The notes under the pieces are model-generated. The model saw nothing but the letters and a program-made list of their open reading frames with translations. It had not been told where the DNA came from and made no database searches. From Actinomycetota bacterium (GTDB lineage: Bacteria; Actinomycetota; Acidimicrobiia; IMCC26256; PALSA-610), in the NCBI GenBank assembly GCA_030839105.1, contig JAUZEI010000042.1:1-20307 (forward strand): a stretch of 20,307 nucleotides of DNA. Reading direction: 5' to 3'. Positions 1 to 9,085 of the stretch are shown one piece after another. A program made the position numbers and the translations under genes. Numbering within the stretch: the first letter of the stretch is position 1; each line of letters starts with the position of its first letter.

Positions 1-2
1 AC

Positions 3-3000
3 TGGTCGTTCACGCTGATGGGCAACAAGAACGGCGACCCGGCCGACCCGAACGCGCAACAGGCGACGGTCAACGTCTTCGCCGACATGGGTGTGCAGCC
101 GGCAACGCCCGACGCGAGCCTCGCTCCCGCGACCCAGTCGACCGACACGACCGCGCCGACCTCGACGATCACCTCACCGGTTCCGGGCACGGTCATCGCC
201 CACGGCACCAGAGTGACGGTCTCCGGAACGGCAAGCGACACGGGCGGCGGCCAGGTCGCCGGCGTCGAGGTCTCGACCGACGGCGGCACCACGTGGCACC
301 CGGCGAACGGGCGTGCGCAGTGGACCTACACGTGGCTGACGGCCGGCGACGGTCCCGTCACGGTCAAGACGCGCGCCGTCGACGACAGCGGCAACATCGA
401 GACGCCGTCGGCGGGCGCGAACGTCACGGTCAACTGCCCCTGCACCATGTTCGCGAACGCGACTCCGACGACTCCCGCGGCGAGCGATGGTCAGGGCGTC
501 GAAGTGGGCACGCGATTCCGCGCCACGACCAACGGCTACATCTCCGGCGTCCGCTTCTACAAGGGCGCGACGAACACCGGTGTCCACATCGGAAATCTCT
601 GGACCGCCGGTGGGACCCCGCTGGCCACCGCGACCTTCACGAACGAGACCTCGTCGGGCTGGCAGCAGGTCAACTTCTCCTCGGCGGTCGCGGTCACCGC
701 GAACACCGACTACGTCGTGTCGTACCACACGAACGTCGGCCGCTACTCCGTCGATCCGAAGTACTTCTACACGGCAGCCGGCCTCGCGCCGCTGCGCGCT
801 CCCGCGAATTCGGCCTCGACGCCGAACGGCCTCTTCTCGTACGGCACCGCGAGCAAGTTCCCGGTTTCGTCGAGTGGCTCCGCGAACTACTGGGTCGACG
901 TCGTGTTCACGACCGATCAGACGCCGCCCAGCATCCTCTCCACGACGCCCGCGAACGGTGCGACCGGAATCGCGCCGAGCGCGACGATCTCCGCGGCCTT
1001 CACAAAGCCCGTCCAAGGCTCCAGTGTCTCGCTCGTGGTCAAGGCTTCCGACAACACGACGGTGCCGGGGACGGTGAGCGTCAACGCGGCGAGCAGCATC
1101 GTGACGCTGACGCCGTCGACTCCGATGAACCCGCTCACGACCTACACCGCGACTGTGAGCGGTGCGGTCGACTCCGGCGGCAACCCGATGCCGGGGCCGT
1201 ACTCCTGGTCGTTCACCACGACGAGCTTCGCGCCGTGCCCGTGCTCGATCTGGGCTCCGTCCGCGACGCCGACGAATCCGGCCGTGAGCGATACGCACTC
1301 GGTGGAGCTCGGTCTCAAGTTCCGGGCCGACGCGAACGGATACATCACCGGAGTTCGCTTCTACAAGGGAACGACGAACACGGGTGTGCACACCGGGACG
1401 TTGTGGTCGTCGACCGGCACCCAGCTCGCGAGTGCGACGTTCTCCGGTGAGTCGGCGAGTGGCTGGCAGCAGGTCAACTTCTCCCGGTGGGTCGCGGTGA
1501 CCGCGAACGCCACCTACGTCGTCTCGTACCACACGAACGTCGGCCACTACGCGAACACCGCGAACGCGTTCTCGAACGGCGTCGACAATCCGCCCTTGCA
1601 CGCGCTCGGGAATGGTGTCGACGGCGCCAACGCGGTATTCACGTACGCGTCGGGAGTGGTCTTCCCGACGACGAGCAGCAACAACGGCAACTACTGGGTC
1701 GACGTCGTCTACCAGCTTGCCAACGCGGCACCGTCCGTGACGACGACCACACCTGCAAACGGGGCGACGGGCGCCTCGGCGTCGACCAGCGTCACGGCGT
1801 CCTTCGGAAAGACGGTTCAGGGATCGTCGGTGCACATGTCGCTCGTCGACGCGTCCGGTGCCGCCGTGCCCGCGACCGTCTCGTTCGACTCGGTGAACAA
1901 CGCCGCCACGCTGACGCCGGCGACCGCGCTCAATCAGGCGACGGTCTACACGGCGACGGTGAACGACGTGGTCGACTCGGCCGGCGTGCCGATGGCCGCG
2001 CCGTACACGTGGTCGTTCACCACCCTGACCTCGCCGTCGTGCCCCTGCAGCATCTTCTCTCCGGCCGCCACACCCTCCACGGCCACCGATGCCAAAGCGG
2101 TCGAGCTCGGCGTGAAGTTCCGTTCCGACGTGGGCGGCTACGTCAAGTCCGTGCGGTTCTACAAGGGCTCGACGAACACCGGCGTCCACATCGGCAACCT
2201 CTGGACCTCGACCGGGACGCGACTCGCGACCGCGACGTTCTCGGGTGAATCGGCCACGGGCTGGCAGCAGGTCGACTTCGCCACACCCGTGCTGATCAAC
2301 GCGGGCACGACGTACGTCGCCTCGTACCACACGAACGTCGGGCACTACTCGGCGACGACCGGCGGCCTCACCAACGCCGTCGACGCGCCGCCGCTGCACG
2401 CGCTGGCGAACGGCGTCGACGGCTCGAACGCCGTCTTCATCTACAACGCGGCGAGCGTCTTCCCGACCGGCGCGGCGAATGGCACGAACTACTGGGTCGA
2501 CGTTGTGTTCGATTCGGGACCGCAGGTGGTCGCCCGCACGCCGTACCCCGGCGCCACGGCCGTTCCGCGGTCGAGTGCGGTGACGGCGACGTTCAGCAAG
2601 GCCGTCAATCCGGCGTCGATCGGCTTCACGCTCGTCGACCCGTCGAACCAGCCGGTTGCAGGTACTACGACGTATGACGCCACGGCCCAGACGGCAACCT
2701 TCACGCCGAGCGTGCAACTGAGTCCGTTGACGGCCTACACCGCAACGGTTTCGGGTGCGGTCGACGCGAACGGGCTCGCCATGGCCGCGCCGTACACGTG
2801 GTCGTTCACGTCGGCCGCGCTTCCGGTCTTCGTCGTCGACCGCGCACCCTCGGTCGGCGCGACCGATGTTCCGACCGGCGCGACGCCGACCGCGACGTTC
2901 GGCGAAGCGATCGTGCCCGCGACCGTGTCCTTCACGGTTCGCGACGCGACGAACCACCTCGTTGCCGGATCGCTCGACTTCTCGGCGGGAGACACGGTGG

Positions 3001-6000
3001 CGCGGTTCACGCCCGCGTCGCCGCTCGCCGCCGGAGTCACGTATTCGGTCGTCGTCTCCGGCGCCAAGACTCCTGACCAGAAGGCGATGCCCGCTCCGGA
3101 CTCCTGGTCGTTCACGACGACGGCTCCGCCGTCGGTGACCTCCCGGACGCCGGCACCGAACGCGACGGGCGTCGCGCTCGGCACGTCGATCAGCATTGGC
3201 TTCAGCCGGCCCGTAGCGCCCGGATCGCCTTCGATCGCAGTTGTCGACGACGGTGGCAACCCGGTTTCCGGGGCACTGACACTCGATGCCGCCGCCACGA
3301 CGGCGACGTTCGCGCCCGATGCGGCGCTTGCACCGAACACCACGTACTCCGTGACGGTTTCGGGCGCGACTTCGCTGGGCGGCGCCGTGATGACGCCCGC
3401 GACGCGAACGTTCACGACTGCCGCGCGGCCGACGATCGCGACGCGGACCCCCGGCCCGAATGCCGCCGACGTCGCCCGCGGCACGACCGTCGTCGTCGGA
3501 TTCAGTGAATCCGTGACCGGTGCGACCGTCATCGTCACCGACTCCGCTTCCAATGTGATTGCGGGTTCGACGGCGTACAACGCCGCGACGAACACGGTGA
3601 CGTTCACGCCGTCCGCGCTCTTGAACCAAGAGTCGACGTTCAACGTGAACGTGTCGGGCGCGACGAACGCGGCCGGCGCACAGGTGCTGCCGACGACATG
3701 GTCGTTCACCACGACCGCTCCTCCGACGGTGATCTCGAAAACCCCGGCGCCGGGCGTGACCGGCGTCGCACTCGCGACGACGATCGTCGCGGGCTTCGAT
3801 CGAGCAGTTGCCACCGGTACGACGACCTTCCAGCTCGTCGACGGCGGCGGCAACGCGGTCGCAGGCAGCGTCAGTCTCAACGGTGAAGGCGTGGCCGCGA
3901 CGTTTACGCCGACCTCGGCGCTCTTGCCTGCGACGACGTACTCCGTGACGGTGTCGGGCAGCGCGTCGTCCGGTGGAGCCTTCATGGCACCGGTCACGTG
4001 GAGCTTCACGACGGCGGCGCGACCGACGATCACATCGCAGTCGCCGGCCCCCGGCGCAACCGCGGTCGACGTCAGCACCGCGGTGGCAGTCGGATTCAGC
4101 CAGCCGGTGACCGGCCAGACCATCGTGGTCACCGACCCGTCATCGGCCGTTGTCGCCGGCTCGTCGGCGTACGACGCCAACACGAACACCGCGACCTTCA
4201 CTCCGACCGCCCCGTTGAACCCGGCGGTGTCGTACCTCGTCACCGTGTCAGGCGCGGTGAACGACGCGGGCGCGTCGATGCTCCCGGTGGCGTGGTCGTT
4301 CGCGACGGCGATTCCGCCGTCGGTGACTTCACAGACCCCCGCGCCCGGTGCCACGGGAGTCGCGCTCGGATCGACGGTGTCGGTCGGGTTCGACCGCGCC
4401 GTGGCGAGCGGCTCGACGACATTCCAAGTCGTCGCCGGCAGCACTTCGGTATCGGGCAGCGTGACGCTGAACGCGGCCGGAACCGTCGCGACGTTCACGC
4501 CGGACGCGGCGCTCGCGTCCAGCACCACCTACACGGTGACCGTCTCGGGTGCTACCTCGTCGGGTGGGGGCGTCATGACGGCGGTCTCGTGGACCTTCAC
4601 GACCGCGGCGGCGCCGGCAGTCACCTCCCAGTCGCCGGCTCCCGGCGCGATGAACGTTTCCGTCAACACGGCCGTGTCGGTCGGATTCGACCAGGCGGTC
4701 ACCGGCGCGACGCTCGCGGTCACTGACCCGGGAGGCGCCGCGGTGTCAGGGGCGACCGCGTACGACGCGTCGACGAACACGGCGACCTTCACGCCATCGG
4801 CTCCGCTGAGCTCGGCCATCACCTACGCCGTCACGGCAGCCGGTGCGACGAACGCAGCCGGCGCGTCGATGAACCCGGTGTCGTGGTCGTTCACCACGGC
4901 GGCCGCGCCGTCGGTGACCTCGCAGTCGCCGGCGCCGGGCGCGACGGGTGTCGCACTCGGAACAACGATCTCGGCCGGTTTCGATCGGGCGGTGGTGGGC
5001 GGATCGACGACGTTCCAGGTCGTCGCCGGCAGCACTCCCGTGTCCGGCACGGTCGCGTTGAACGCCGCAGGAACCGTCGCGACATACACGCCGAGCGCGG
5101 CGCTCGCGCCGAGCACGACGTTCACGGTCACCGTCTCGGGCTCGACGGCAGTCGGTAGCGGACCGATGACGCCCGTCTCGTGGAGCTTCACGACCGCGGC
5201 GCGCCCGACTGTCACGTCGCAGTCGCCGGCTCCGGGTGCATCGGGCGTTGCGGTGAACGCCACGGTGTCGGCCGGATTCGACCAGGCGGTTACGGGCGCG
5301 ACGATCGTGGTCACCAACCCGGGCGGCACGCCCGTCGCGGGTTCGACCGCGTACAACGCGACCACCAACGTCGCCACTTTCACGCCGTCCGCGGCGCTGA
5401 GCCTCGGGACCGCCTACACCGTCACCGTTTCCGGCGCGACGAGCGCGGCGGGCGCGTCGATGACACTTGTGTCGTGGGCGTTCACCACGATCGCACCGTC
5501 ACCCGCGGTGACGTCACGGGTTCCGGCCTCGGGCGCCACGGGAGTCGCACTCGGTACGACCGTGTCGGTCGGATTCGACCGCGCGGTCGACAACGGCTCG
5601 ACGACCTTCCAAGTGGTTGCCGGCAGCACTCCGGTGTCGGGCACCCTGACGCTGAACGCGGCAAGGACCACCGCGACGTTCACGCCGAATGCCCCGCTTG
5701 CCCCGAACACCACGTACACGGCGACGGTGTCGGGCTCGACGGCGTCCGGTAGCGCGGCCATGGCTCCCGTGTCGTGGAGCTTCACGACGGCGGCTCCGCC
5801 GACAGTGACGTCCCAGACGCCGGCTTCCGGCGCGGTGAACGTTGCGCTGAATGCCACGGTCGCAGTCGGTTTCAACCAGGCCGTGACCGGCGCCACGATC
5901 GTGGTGACGGGTCCGGGCGGCAATGTCGCCGGGTCGACCGCGTACAACGCGACGACGAACACCGCGACCTTCACGCCGTCGGCTCCGTTGAGTGCGACGA

Positions 6001-7463
6001 CGACGTACTCCGTCGTGGCGTCGGGCGCAACCAACGCGGCGGGCGCGTCGATGACACCGCTGTCCTGGTCGTTCTCCACCGTGCCTGCGCCGTCGGTGAC
6101 GGCGCGGACCCCGGCCGCGAACGCGACCGGCGTTGCCCTCGGCACGACGGTCGCGGTCACCTTCGACCGATCGGTCGTCAGCGGTACCACCATCATCCAG
6201 GTCATGGGCGGCAGCGCCGTCTCCGGAACGCTGATCCTGACCGGCGGCGGCACCGTGGCAACGTTCACACCGAGCGCGGCACTGACGCCCGCTACCACCT
6301 ACACGGTCACCGTGACGGGCGCGAAGGCGTCGACCGGCGGTGCGGTGATGTCGCCCGTCACGTGGACCTTCACGACCGCGGCGCGGCCGACGGTGACATC
6401 GGTGTCGCCCGCTTCAGGCGCGACGAACGTCGCGGTGAACTCGACCATCTCCGTCGCGTTCAGCGTGGCGGTCACCGGTCAGACGATCGTGGTCACCGAT
6501 CCCGCCGCGAACGCGGTGGCGGGTTCGACCGCCTTCAATGCGGCGACGAACACCGCGACGTTCACACCGTCGGCACCGTGGAACTCGAACATGACGTACG
6601 GCATCGGCGTGTCGGGCGGCACGAACGCGGCGGGCGCAACGATGCTCCCGATCACGTCGTCGTTCACCACGATCAACTACGGGTGCCCCTGCCAGCTCTT
6701 CGCCCCGAGCGCGACACCGACGACATCGACGGTGGTCGACTTCTCGAGCACCGAGCTCGGTCTGAGGTTCAAGGCCGACGTCAACGGCTACATCAGCGGC
6801 GTGCGCTTCTACAAGGGTCAGTACAACGGTGGCACCCACGTCGGCAGCCTGTGGACGAACACCGGAACGCTGCTCGGCCGCGTGACCTTCAGCGGTGAGT
6901 CGTCGACCGGCTGGCAGCAGGCGAGCTTCTCGGCGCCCGTTCCGGTCACCGCCGGCACGCTGTACGTCGTCTCGTACCACGCGAACAACGGGCTCTATGC
7001 CCAGACGGCGAACTACTTCTCCAACGGTGGTGCCATGGACAACGGGCCGTTGCACGCGCCGACCGGAGCGAACGGCCTCCTGGTGCACAGCTCGAGTCCG
7101 TCCTTCCCGTCGACCACGAGCTCGTCGGCGGCCAACTACTTCGTCGATGCCGTGTTCAAGAGCGCCGCGGCGCCGACTGTCACGGCGACGACTCCCACCA
7201 ACGGCGCAACCCGGGTTTCGACCTCTGCGAGCCTGACGGCGCAGTTCAGCGTGCCGGTGCAGTCGAGCGGTCTCGCGTTCACGCTCGTGAACAGCGCGGG
7301 CGCCGCGATCAGTGGCGTCGTGTCGCTCGACTCGACCGGATTGATCGCGACGTTCAACCCGAACGGCACGCTGAGCCGGACCACGTTCACGGCCTCGGTT
7401 CGGGCCAAGGACACCTTCGGCAACCAGATGGTCCTGCCCGTCACGTGGTCCTTCAGTACGTAA
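3..7463 (+). CDS. Giant secreted DUF4082 / Big_5 Ig-like repeat protein (5' end outside window)
   Basis: The frame is open to the left edge (first full codon at position 3), so the gene starts upstream; the ATG at 18 is internal. Visible order: about 40 residues that look like the end of an upstream domain (resembling the tail of N,N-dimethylformamidase beta-subunit-like domains found in such proteins, tentative); an Ig-like domain (about 140-430 nt); then DUF4082 modules at about 435-910, 1236-1713, 2040-2512 and 6684-7160. Each DUF4082 begins with a Cys-Pro-Cys motif and carries conserved GVRFYKG, GWQQ, YVVSYH and YWVDVVF-type motifs. Seventeen Big_5-like Ig domains, each ending in a W-S-F-T-T-like strand, fill the rest: one after each of DUF4082-1 and -2, fourteen between DUF4082-3 and -4, and one at the end. 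There is no LPXTG, membrane anchor or SLH domain at the C-terminus, which ends directly on the last Ig strand. Likely an exported surface or matrix protein, possibly carbohydrate-binding or adhesive. The role is inferred; the domain families are confident. Confidence 0.93.
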   Translation, partial: WSFTLMGNKNGDPADPNAQQATVNVFADMGVQPATPDASLAPATQSTDTTAPTSTITSPVPGTVIAHGTRVTVSGTASDTGGGQVAGVEVSTDGGTTWHPANGRAQWTYTWLTAGDGPVTVKTRAVDDSGNIETPSAGANVTVNCPCTMFANATPTTPAASDGQGVEVGTRFRATTNGYISGVRFYKGATNTGVHIGNLWTAGGTPLATATFTNETSSGWQQVNFSSAVAVTANTDYVVSYHTNVGRYSVDPKYFYTAAGLAPLRAPANSASTPNGLFSYGTASKFPVSSSGSANYWVDVVFTTDQTPPSILSTTPANGATGIAPSATISAAFTKPVQGSSVSLVVKASDNTTVPGTVSVNAASSIVTLTPSTPMNPLTTYTATVSGAVDSGGNPMPGPYSWSFTTTSFAPCPCSIWAPSATPTNPAVSDTHSVELGLKFRADANGYITGVRFYKGTTNTGVHTGTLWSSTGTQLASATFSGESASGWQQVNFSRWVAVTANATYVVSYHTNVGHYANTANAFSNGVDNPPLHALGNGVDGANAVFTYASGVVFPTTSSNNGNYWVDVVYQLANAAPSVTTTTPANGATGASASTSVTASFGKTVQGSSVHMSLVDASGAAVPATVSFDSVNNAATLTPATALNQATVYTATVNDVVDSAGVPMAAPYTWSFTTLTSPSCPCSIFSPAATPSTATDAKAVELGVKFRSDVGGYVKSVRFYKGSTNTGVHIGNLWTSTGTRLATATFSGESATGWQQVDFATPVLINAGTTYVASYHTNVGHYSATTGGLTNAVDAPPLHALANGVDGSNAVFIYNAASVFPTGAANGTNYWVDVVFDSGPQVVARTPYPGATAVPRSSAVTATFSKAVNPASIGFTLVDPSNQPVAGTTTYDATAQTATFTPSVQLSPLTAYTATVSGAVDANGLAMAAPYTWSFTSAALPVFVVDRAPSVGATDVPTGATPTATFGEAIVPATVSFTVRDATNHLVAGSLDFSAGDTVARFTPASPLAAGVTYSVVVSGAKTPDQKAMPAPDSWSFTTTAPPSVTSRTPAPNATGVALGTSISIGFSRPVAPGSPSIAVVDDGGNPVSGALTLDAAATTATFAPDAALAPNTTYSVTVSGATSLGGAVMTPATRTFTTAARPTIATRTPGPNAADVARGTTVVVGFSESVTGATVIVTDSASNVIAGSTAYNAATNTVTFTPSALLNQESTFNVNVSGATNAAGAQVLPTTWSFTTTAPPTVISKTPAPGVTGVALATTIVAGFDRAVATGTTTFQLVDGGGNAVAGSVSLNGEGVAATFTPTSALLPATTYSVTVSGSASSGGAFMAPVTWSFTTAARPTITSQSPAPGATAVDVSTAVAVGFSQPVTGQTIVVTDPSSAVVAGSSAYDANTNTATFTPTAPLNPAVSYLVTVSGAVNDAGASMLPVAWSFATAIPPSVTSQTPAPGATGVALGSTVSVGFDRAVASGSTTFQVVAGSTSVSGSVTLNAAGTVATFTPDAALASSTTYTVTVSGATSSGGGVMTAVSWTFTTAAAPAVTSQSPAPGAMNVSVNTAVSVGFDQAVTGATLAVTDPGGAAVSGATAYDASTNTATFTPSAPLSSAITYAVTAAGATNAAGASMNPVSWSFTTAAAPSVTSQSPAPGATGVALGTTISAGFDRAVVGGSTTFQVVAGSTPVSGTVALNAAGTVATYTPSAALAPSTTFTVTVSGSTAVGSGPMTPVSWSFTTAARPTVTSQSPAPGASGVAVNATVSAGFDQAVTGATIVVTNPGGTPVAGSTAYNATTNVATFTPSAALSLGTAYTVTVSGATSAAGASMTLVSWAFTTIAPSPAVTSRVPASGATGVALGTTVSVGFDRAVDNGSTTFQVVAGSTPVSGTLTLNAARTTATFTPNAPLAPNTTYTATVSGSTASGSAAMAPVSWSFTTAAPPTVTSQTPASGAVNVALNATVAVGFNQAVTGATIVVTGPGGNVAGSTAYNATTNTATFTPSAPLSATTTYSVVASGATNAAGASMTPLSWSFSTVPAPSVTARTPAANATGVALGTTVAVTFDRSVVSGTTIIQVMGGSAVSGTLILTGGGTVATFTPSAALTPATTYTVTVTGAKASTGGAVMSPVTWTFTTAARPTVTSVSPASGATNVAVNSTISVAFSVAVTGQTIVVTDPAANAVAGSTAFNAATNTATFTPSAPWNSNMTYGIGVSGGTNAAGATMLPITSSFTTINYGCPCQLFAPSATPTTSTVVDFSSTELGLRFKADVNGYISGVRFYKGQYNGGTHVGSLWTNTGTLLGRVTFSGESSTGWQQASFSAPVPVTAGTLYVVSYHANNGLYAQTANYFSNGGAMDNGPLHAPTGANGLLVHSSSPSFPSTTSSSAANYFVDAVFKSAAAPTVTATTPTNGATRVSTSASLTAQFSVPVQSSGLAFTLVNSAGAAISGVVSLDSTGLIATFNPNGTLSRTTFTASVRAKDTFGNQMVLPVTWSFST
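3121..6675 (+). repeat. Six tandem copies of a two-domain (A-B) Ig-like coding repeat, about 592 bp per unit
   Basis: Domain boundaries fall at about 3121, 3421, 3716, 4015, 4309, 4606, 4902, 5198, 5491, 5791, 6082 and 6379. A-type domains share GATGVALGTT, GFDRAV and TTFQVV-like strings. B-type domains share VGF(D/S)QAVTG, IVVTDP and GSTAYNA(T/A)TNTATFTPSAP. They strictly alternate A-B six times, with A-to-A spacings of 595, 593, 593, 589, 591 and 593 bp. This means the duplicating unit was the pair and not the single domain. The copies have diverged but are still clearly related at the DNA level, especially 4309-5790. Confidence 0.9.
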
Positions 7464-7515
7464 CCATTCAGTACCTGGCAACGTCAGGTAGTCGTCGATC
7501 GACGGCACGACATGA

Positions 7516-7547
7516 CACGGGGGCCGGTGCGCAGCACGGCCCCCGTG
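7516..7547 (+). terminator. Strong hairpin after the giant repeat gene
   Basis: A perfect 10-bp inverted repeat (7516-7525 CACGGGGGCC with 7538-7547 GGCCCCCGTG) encloses a further 4-bp stem (7527-7530 with 7534-7537) and a 3-nt loop. It starts 52 nt after the stop codon at 7461-7463. There is no T-run after it, as is common for hairpin terminators in high-GC actinobacteria. It also separates the giant gene from the leader RNA that follows. Confidence 0.7.
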
Positions 7548-7571
7548 CTCTCCGACGTTCGCTTGATCGTT

Positions 7572-7751
7572 CAGGCCCGACTTGCGAAAGCCGTGTTCCG
7601 AGGCGGGTGGCTCCGCCGCGATCGACGACATCGGCGTGCTCGGCGCGGGCACGCACCGACCTGGCACCACGGGCCGGAACAGGTGCCGCAACGATCGGAA
7701 TCCGCCCATATCGCCATATGGGCGGCGCGTCAGCTAACTTCGTGGGTCTTG
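7572..7751 (+). ncRNA. Probable c-di-AMP riboswitch (ydaO/yuaA type), reduced architecture
   Basis: The 3' part contains GTCAGCTAAC at 7729-7738 followed by TTCGTGGGTC. This matches the highly conserved 3' core of ydaO riboswitches, remembered as CCGACAGCUAACCUCGUAGGC-like. A closing P1 helix can be drawn between 7572-7578 (CAGGCCC) and 7744-7751 (GGGTCTTG, one bulge). Directly before the core is a perfect 10-bp hairpin, 7702-7711 with 7716-7725. Between them GGCACC/GGTGCC and GATCG/CGATC pairings suggest a multibranch fold. The usual second hairpin before the core and a clear GGGGUGAAUC element are not evident, so this is either a variant or a misassignment. The downstream gene is a secreted cell-wall-type protein, the usual actinobacterial target of this riboswitch class. 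Confidence 0.58.
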
Positions 7752-7756
7752 TTGCC

Positions 7757-7775
7757 GGTGGGGCCACTCTTGGCC
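7757..7775 (+). promoter_or_regulatory. Ribosome binding site and start-codon hairpin of the LytM-like gene
   Basis: GGTGGGG at 7757-7763 lies 6 nt before the TTG at 7770. The stretch GGCCA-CTCT-TGGCC (7762-7775) can fold into a 5-bp hairpin that takes in the end of the Shine-Dalgarno sequence and the start codon. It sits just 3' of the riboswitch P1 helix, so it could act as a translational expression platform. That last point is inference. Confidence 0.45.
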
Positions 7776-9077
7776 ACTTTGCGGCGACGGCATGCTCGCT
7801 CCGCCGTCGCGACATCGCTCTTGTTCTGTCTCTCGGTGGGCGGACTGGCGGTGTCCTCGCAGACGGCCGGCGCGAGTGTCGCCTCGGACCAGGCTGACAT
7901 CGCGCAGATTCAGAAGCAGATCGCTGCGGACGGCGCGCACGCCCAGGCACTCGTCAGTCGGTTCAACGCGGTTCAGGCACACGTCAATGAGCTCGACGCG
8001 CAGATCGCGCGCGACGAGAAACTGGTCGCGACCGCGCTGCGCGACGAGGCCGCGGCGATGAGCGCAATGCGACGCGTGGCCATCAAGGCGTACACGACCG
8101 GTACCGGCATGGGATCGCCCACGCTCGAGATGTTGAGCAGCACGTCGGATATCAACCGGACGCTCGAGCGAAACCACTACCTCGGCGCGGTCGGCAGCAA
8201 GTGGGAGGACGCGCTCACCGAGCTGCGCCTCTCGCAAGCCCGCACGCGCGATGCGGAGAGCGGCTTACGCGCGGATCAGACGCAGGCCAACAAGACGCTG
8301 CGCGACCTCACGTCGGCGCGAGACGCGGCGACCGCGGCGATCTCGGCGGGTGAGGCGAAGCTCACGCGAGTGAACGGCGATCTCCGTACCCTGCTGGCCG
8401 CCGCGGCCGCGAAGCGCCACGCGCAGGAAGCGGCGGCCGAACGCGCGCTGGCCGCGGCTGCGCTTGCTCCGTCACCTCAACCCCTTCCGCTGTCGGCCAC
8501 CGCGCCGCCCACGGTTCCGGCGCCCACGTTCGGACCGTCGACTGCGCCGCCACCGGCCGGGCCGCCGTCACCGGGGCCTCCGCCGTCGTCTTCGGGCAGC
8601 TATGCGAATCCGCTCCGGGCGATAACAGGCCTTGTTCCCGAACGCATCGATCAGGGCGTCGACTACGCGGGCTTCGGTTCGCTCTACGCGATCGGTAACG
8701 GTGTCGTCCTCAACACCGTCGGATCCGGCTGGCCCGGCGGCACGTTCATCGCGTATCAACTGAGTGACGGACCGGCCGCGGGGCTGGTGGTATTCGCGGC
8801 CGAGGACATTCAGCCCAGCGTGCAAGTGGGGGACAGGGTGACGTCCAACACCGTCATCGGTCACATGTACGCCGGGCCCTACGGCATCGAGATGGGTTGG
8901 GCGGACGGTTCTCGATTGCCCGACACGATGGCGCGCCGGTACGGGCAGTACAACGGATCCAACCCGACCGCATTCGGATACAACTTCTCGCGGTTGCTGC
9001 AGTCGGTCGGTGCTCCGGGCGGCATCCTGAACGGCTCCCCGACCGGCGACCTGCCGGCGTCGTGGCCCGGCTGGTAA
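7770..9077 (+). CDS. Secreted coiled-coil protein with degenerate LytM/M23-like domain
   Basis: With the TTG start at 7770 (SD at 7757-7763) the product is 435 aa. The n-region LRRRHAR, a hydrophobic stretch at 12-30 and an AGA-S cleavage-like site near 33-36 form a clean signal peptide. Residues about 40-230 are a charged Ala-rich coiled coil with a YTTGTGMGSPTLEMLSS-type break, as in the N-terminal regions of CwlO, PcsB and RipC-like proteins. Residues 233-275 are a Pro/Ser linker. Residues 278-380 follow the LytM barrel pattern (GVDYAGFG, YAIGNGVV, V-x-VGDRV, IGHMYAG). The zinc site is broken: the first His of HxGxD is Asp294 (Asp298 is kept), and the HxH pair is replaced around YGIEMGW at 371-377. 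It is therefore probably a non-catalytic wall-binding or hydrolase-activating protein. The open frame extends upstream to 7512, but that part is Arg-rich and covers the terminator and leader RNA, so those starts are rejected. Confidence 0.85.
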   Translation: MATLRRRHARSAVATSLLFCLSVGGLAVSSQTAGASVASDQADIAQIQKQIAADGAHAQALVSRFNAVQAHVNELDAQIARDEKLVATALRDEAAAMSAMRRVAIKAYTTGTGMGSPTLEMLSSTSDINRTLERNHYLGAVGSKWEDALTELRLSQARTRDAESGLRADQTQANKTLRDLTSARDAATAAISAGEAKLTRVNGDLRTLLAAAAAKRHAQEAAAERALAAAALAPSPQPLPLSATAPPTVPAPTFGPSTAPPPAGPPSPGPPPSSSGSYANPLRAITGLVPERIDQGVDYAGFGSLYAIGNGVVLNTVGSGWPGGTFIAYQLSDGPAAGLVVFAAEDIQPSVQVGDRVTSNTVIGHMYAGPYGIEMGWADGSRLPDTMARRYGQYNGSNPTAFGYNFSRLLQSVGAPGGILNGSPTGDLPASWPGW

Positions 9078-9085
9078 CCGCTCGG

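Noticed and set aside
174..3629. A 1151-codon open frame antisense to the giant repeat gene
   Set aside because: It is Arg/Gly/Asp-rich, lacks any domain pattern and mirrors the codon bias of the sense gene; long antisense frames are expected in very GC-rich DNA.
2735..4528. A 597-codon antisense frame, with similar ones at 4529-4822, 4823-5383 and 5414-6298
   Set aside because: They look repetitive and Val/Ala/Pro-rich only because they are the reverse complement of the sense Ig repeats.
3121..6675. CRISPR-like reading of the regular repeat
   Set aside because: The period is about 592 bp, the repeats are diverged and in frame throughout, and there are no short identical repeats with unique spacers.
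7512..7769. Upstream extension of the LytM-like protein to an ATG at 7512
   Set aside because: It would begin inside the terminator hairpin and translate the riboswitch-like leader. The extra residues are Arg-rich, and the signal peptide would be buried about 90 residues in.
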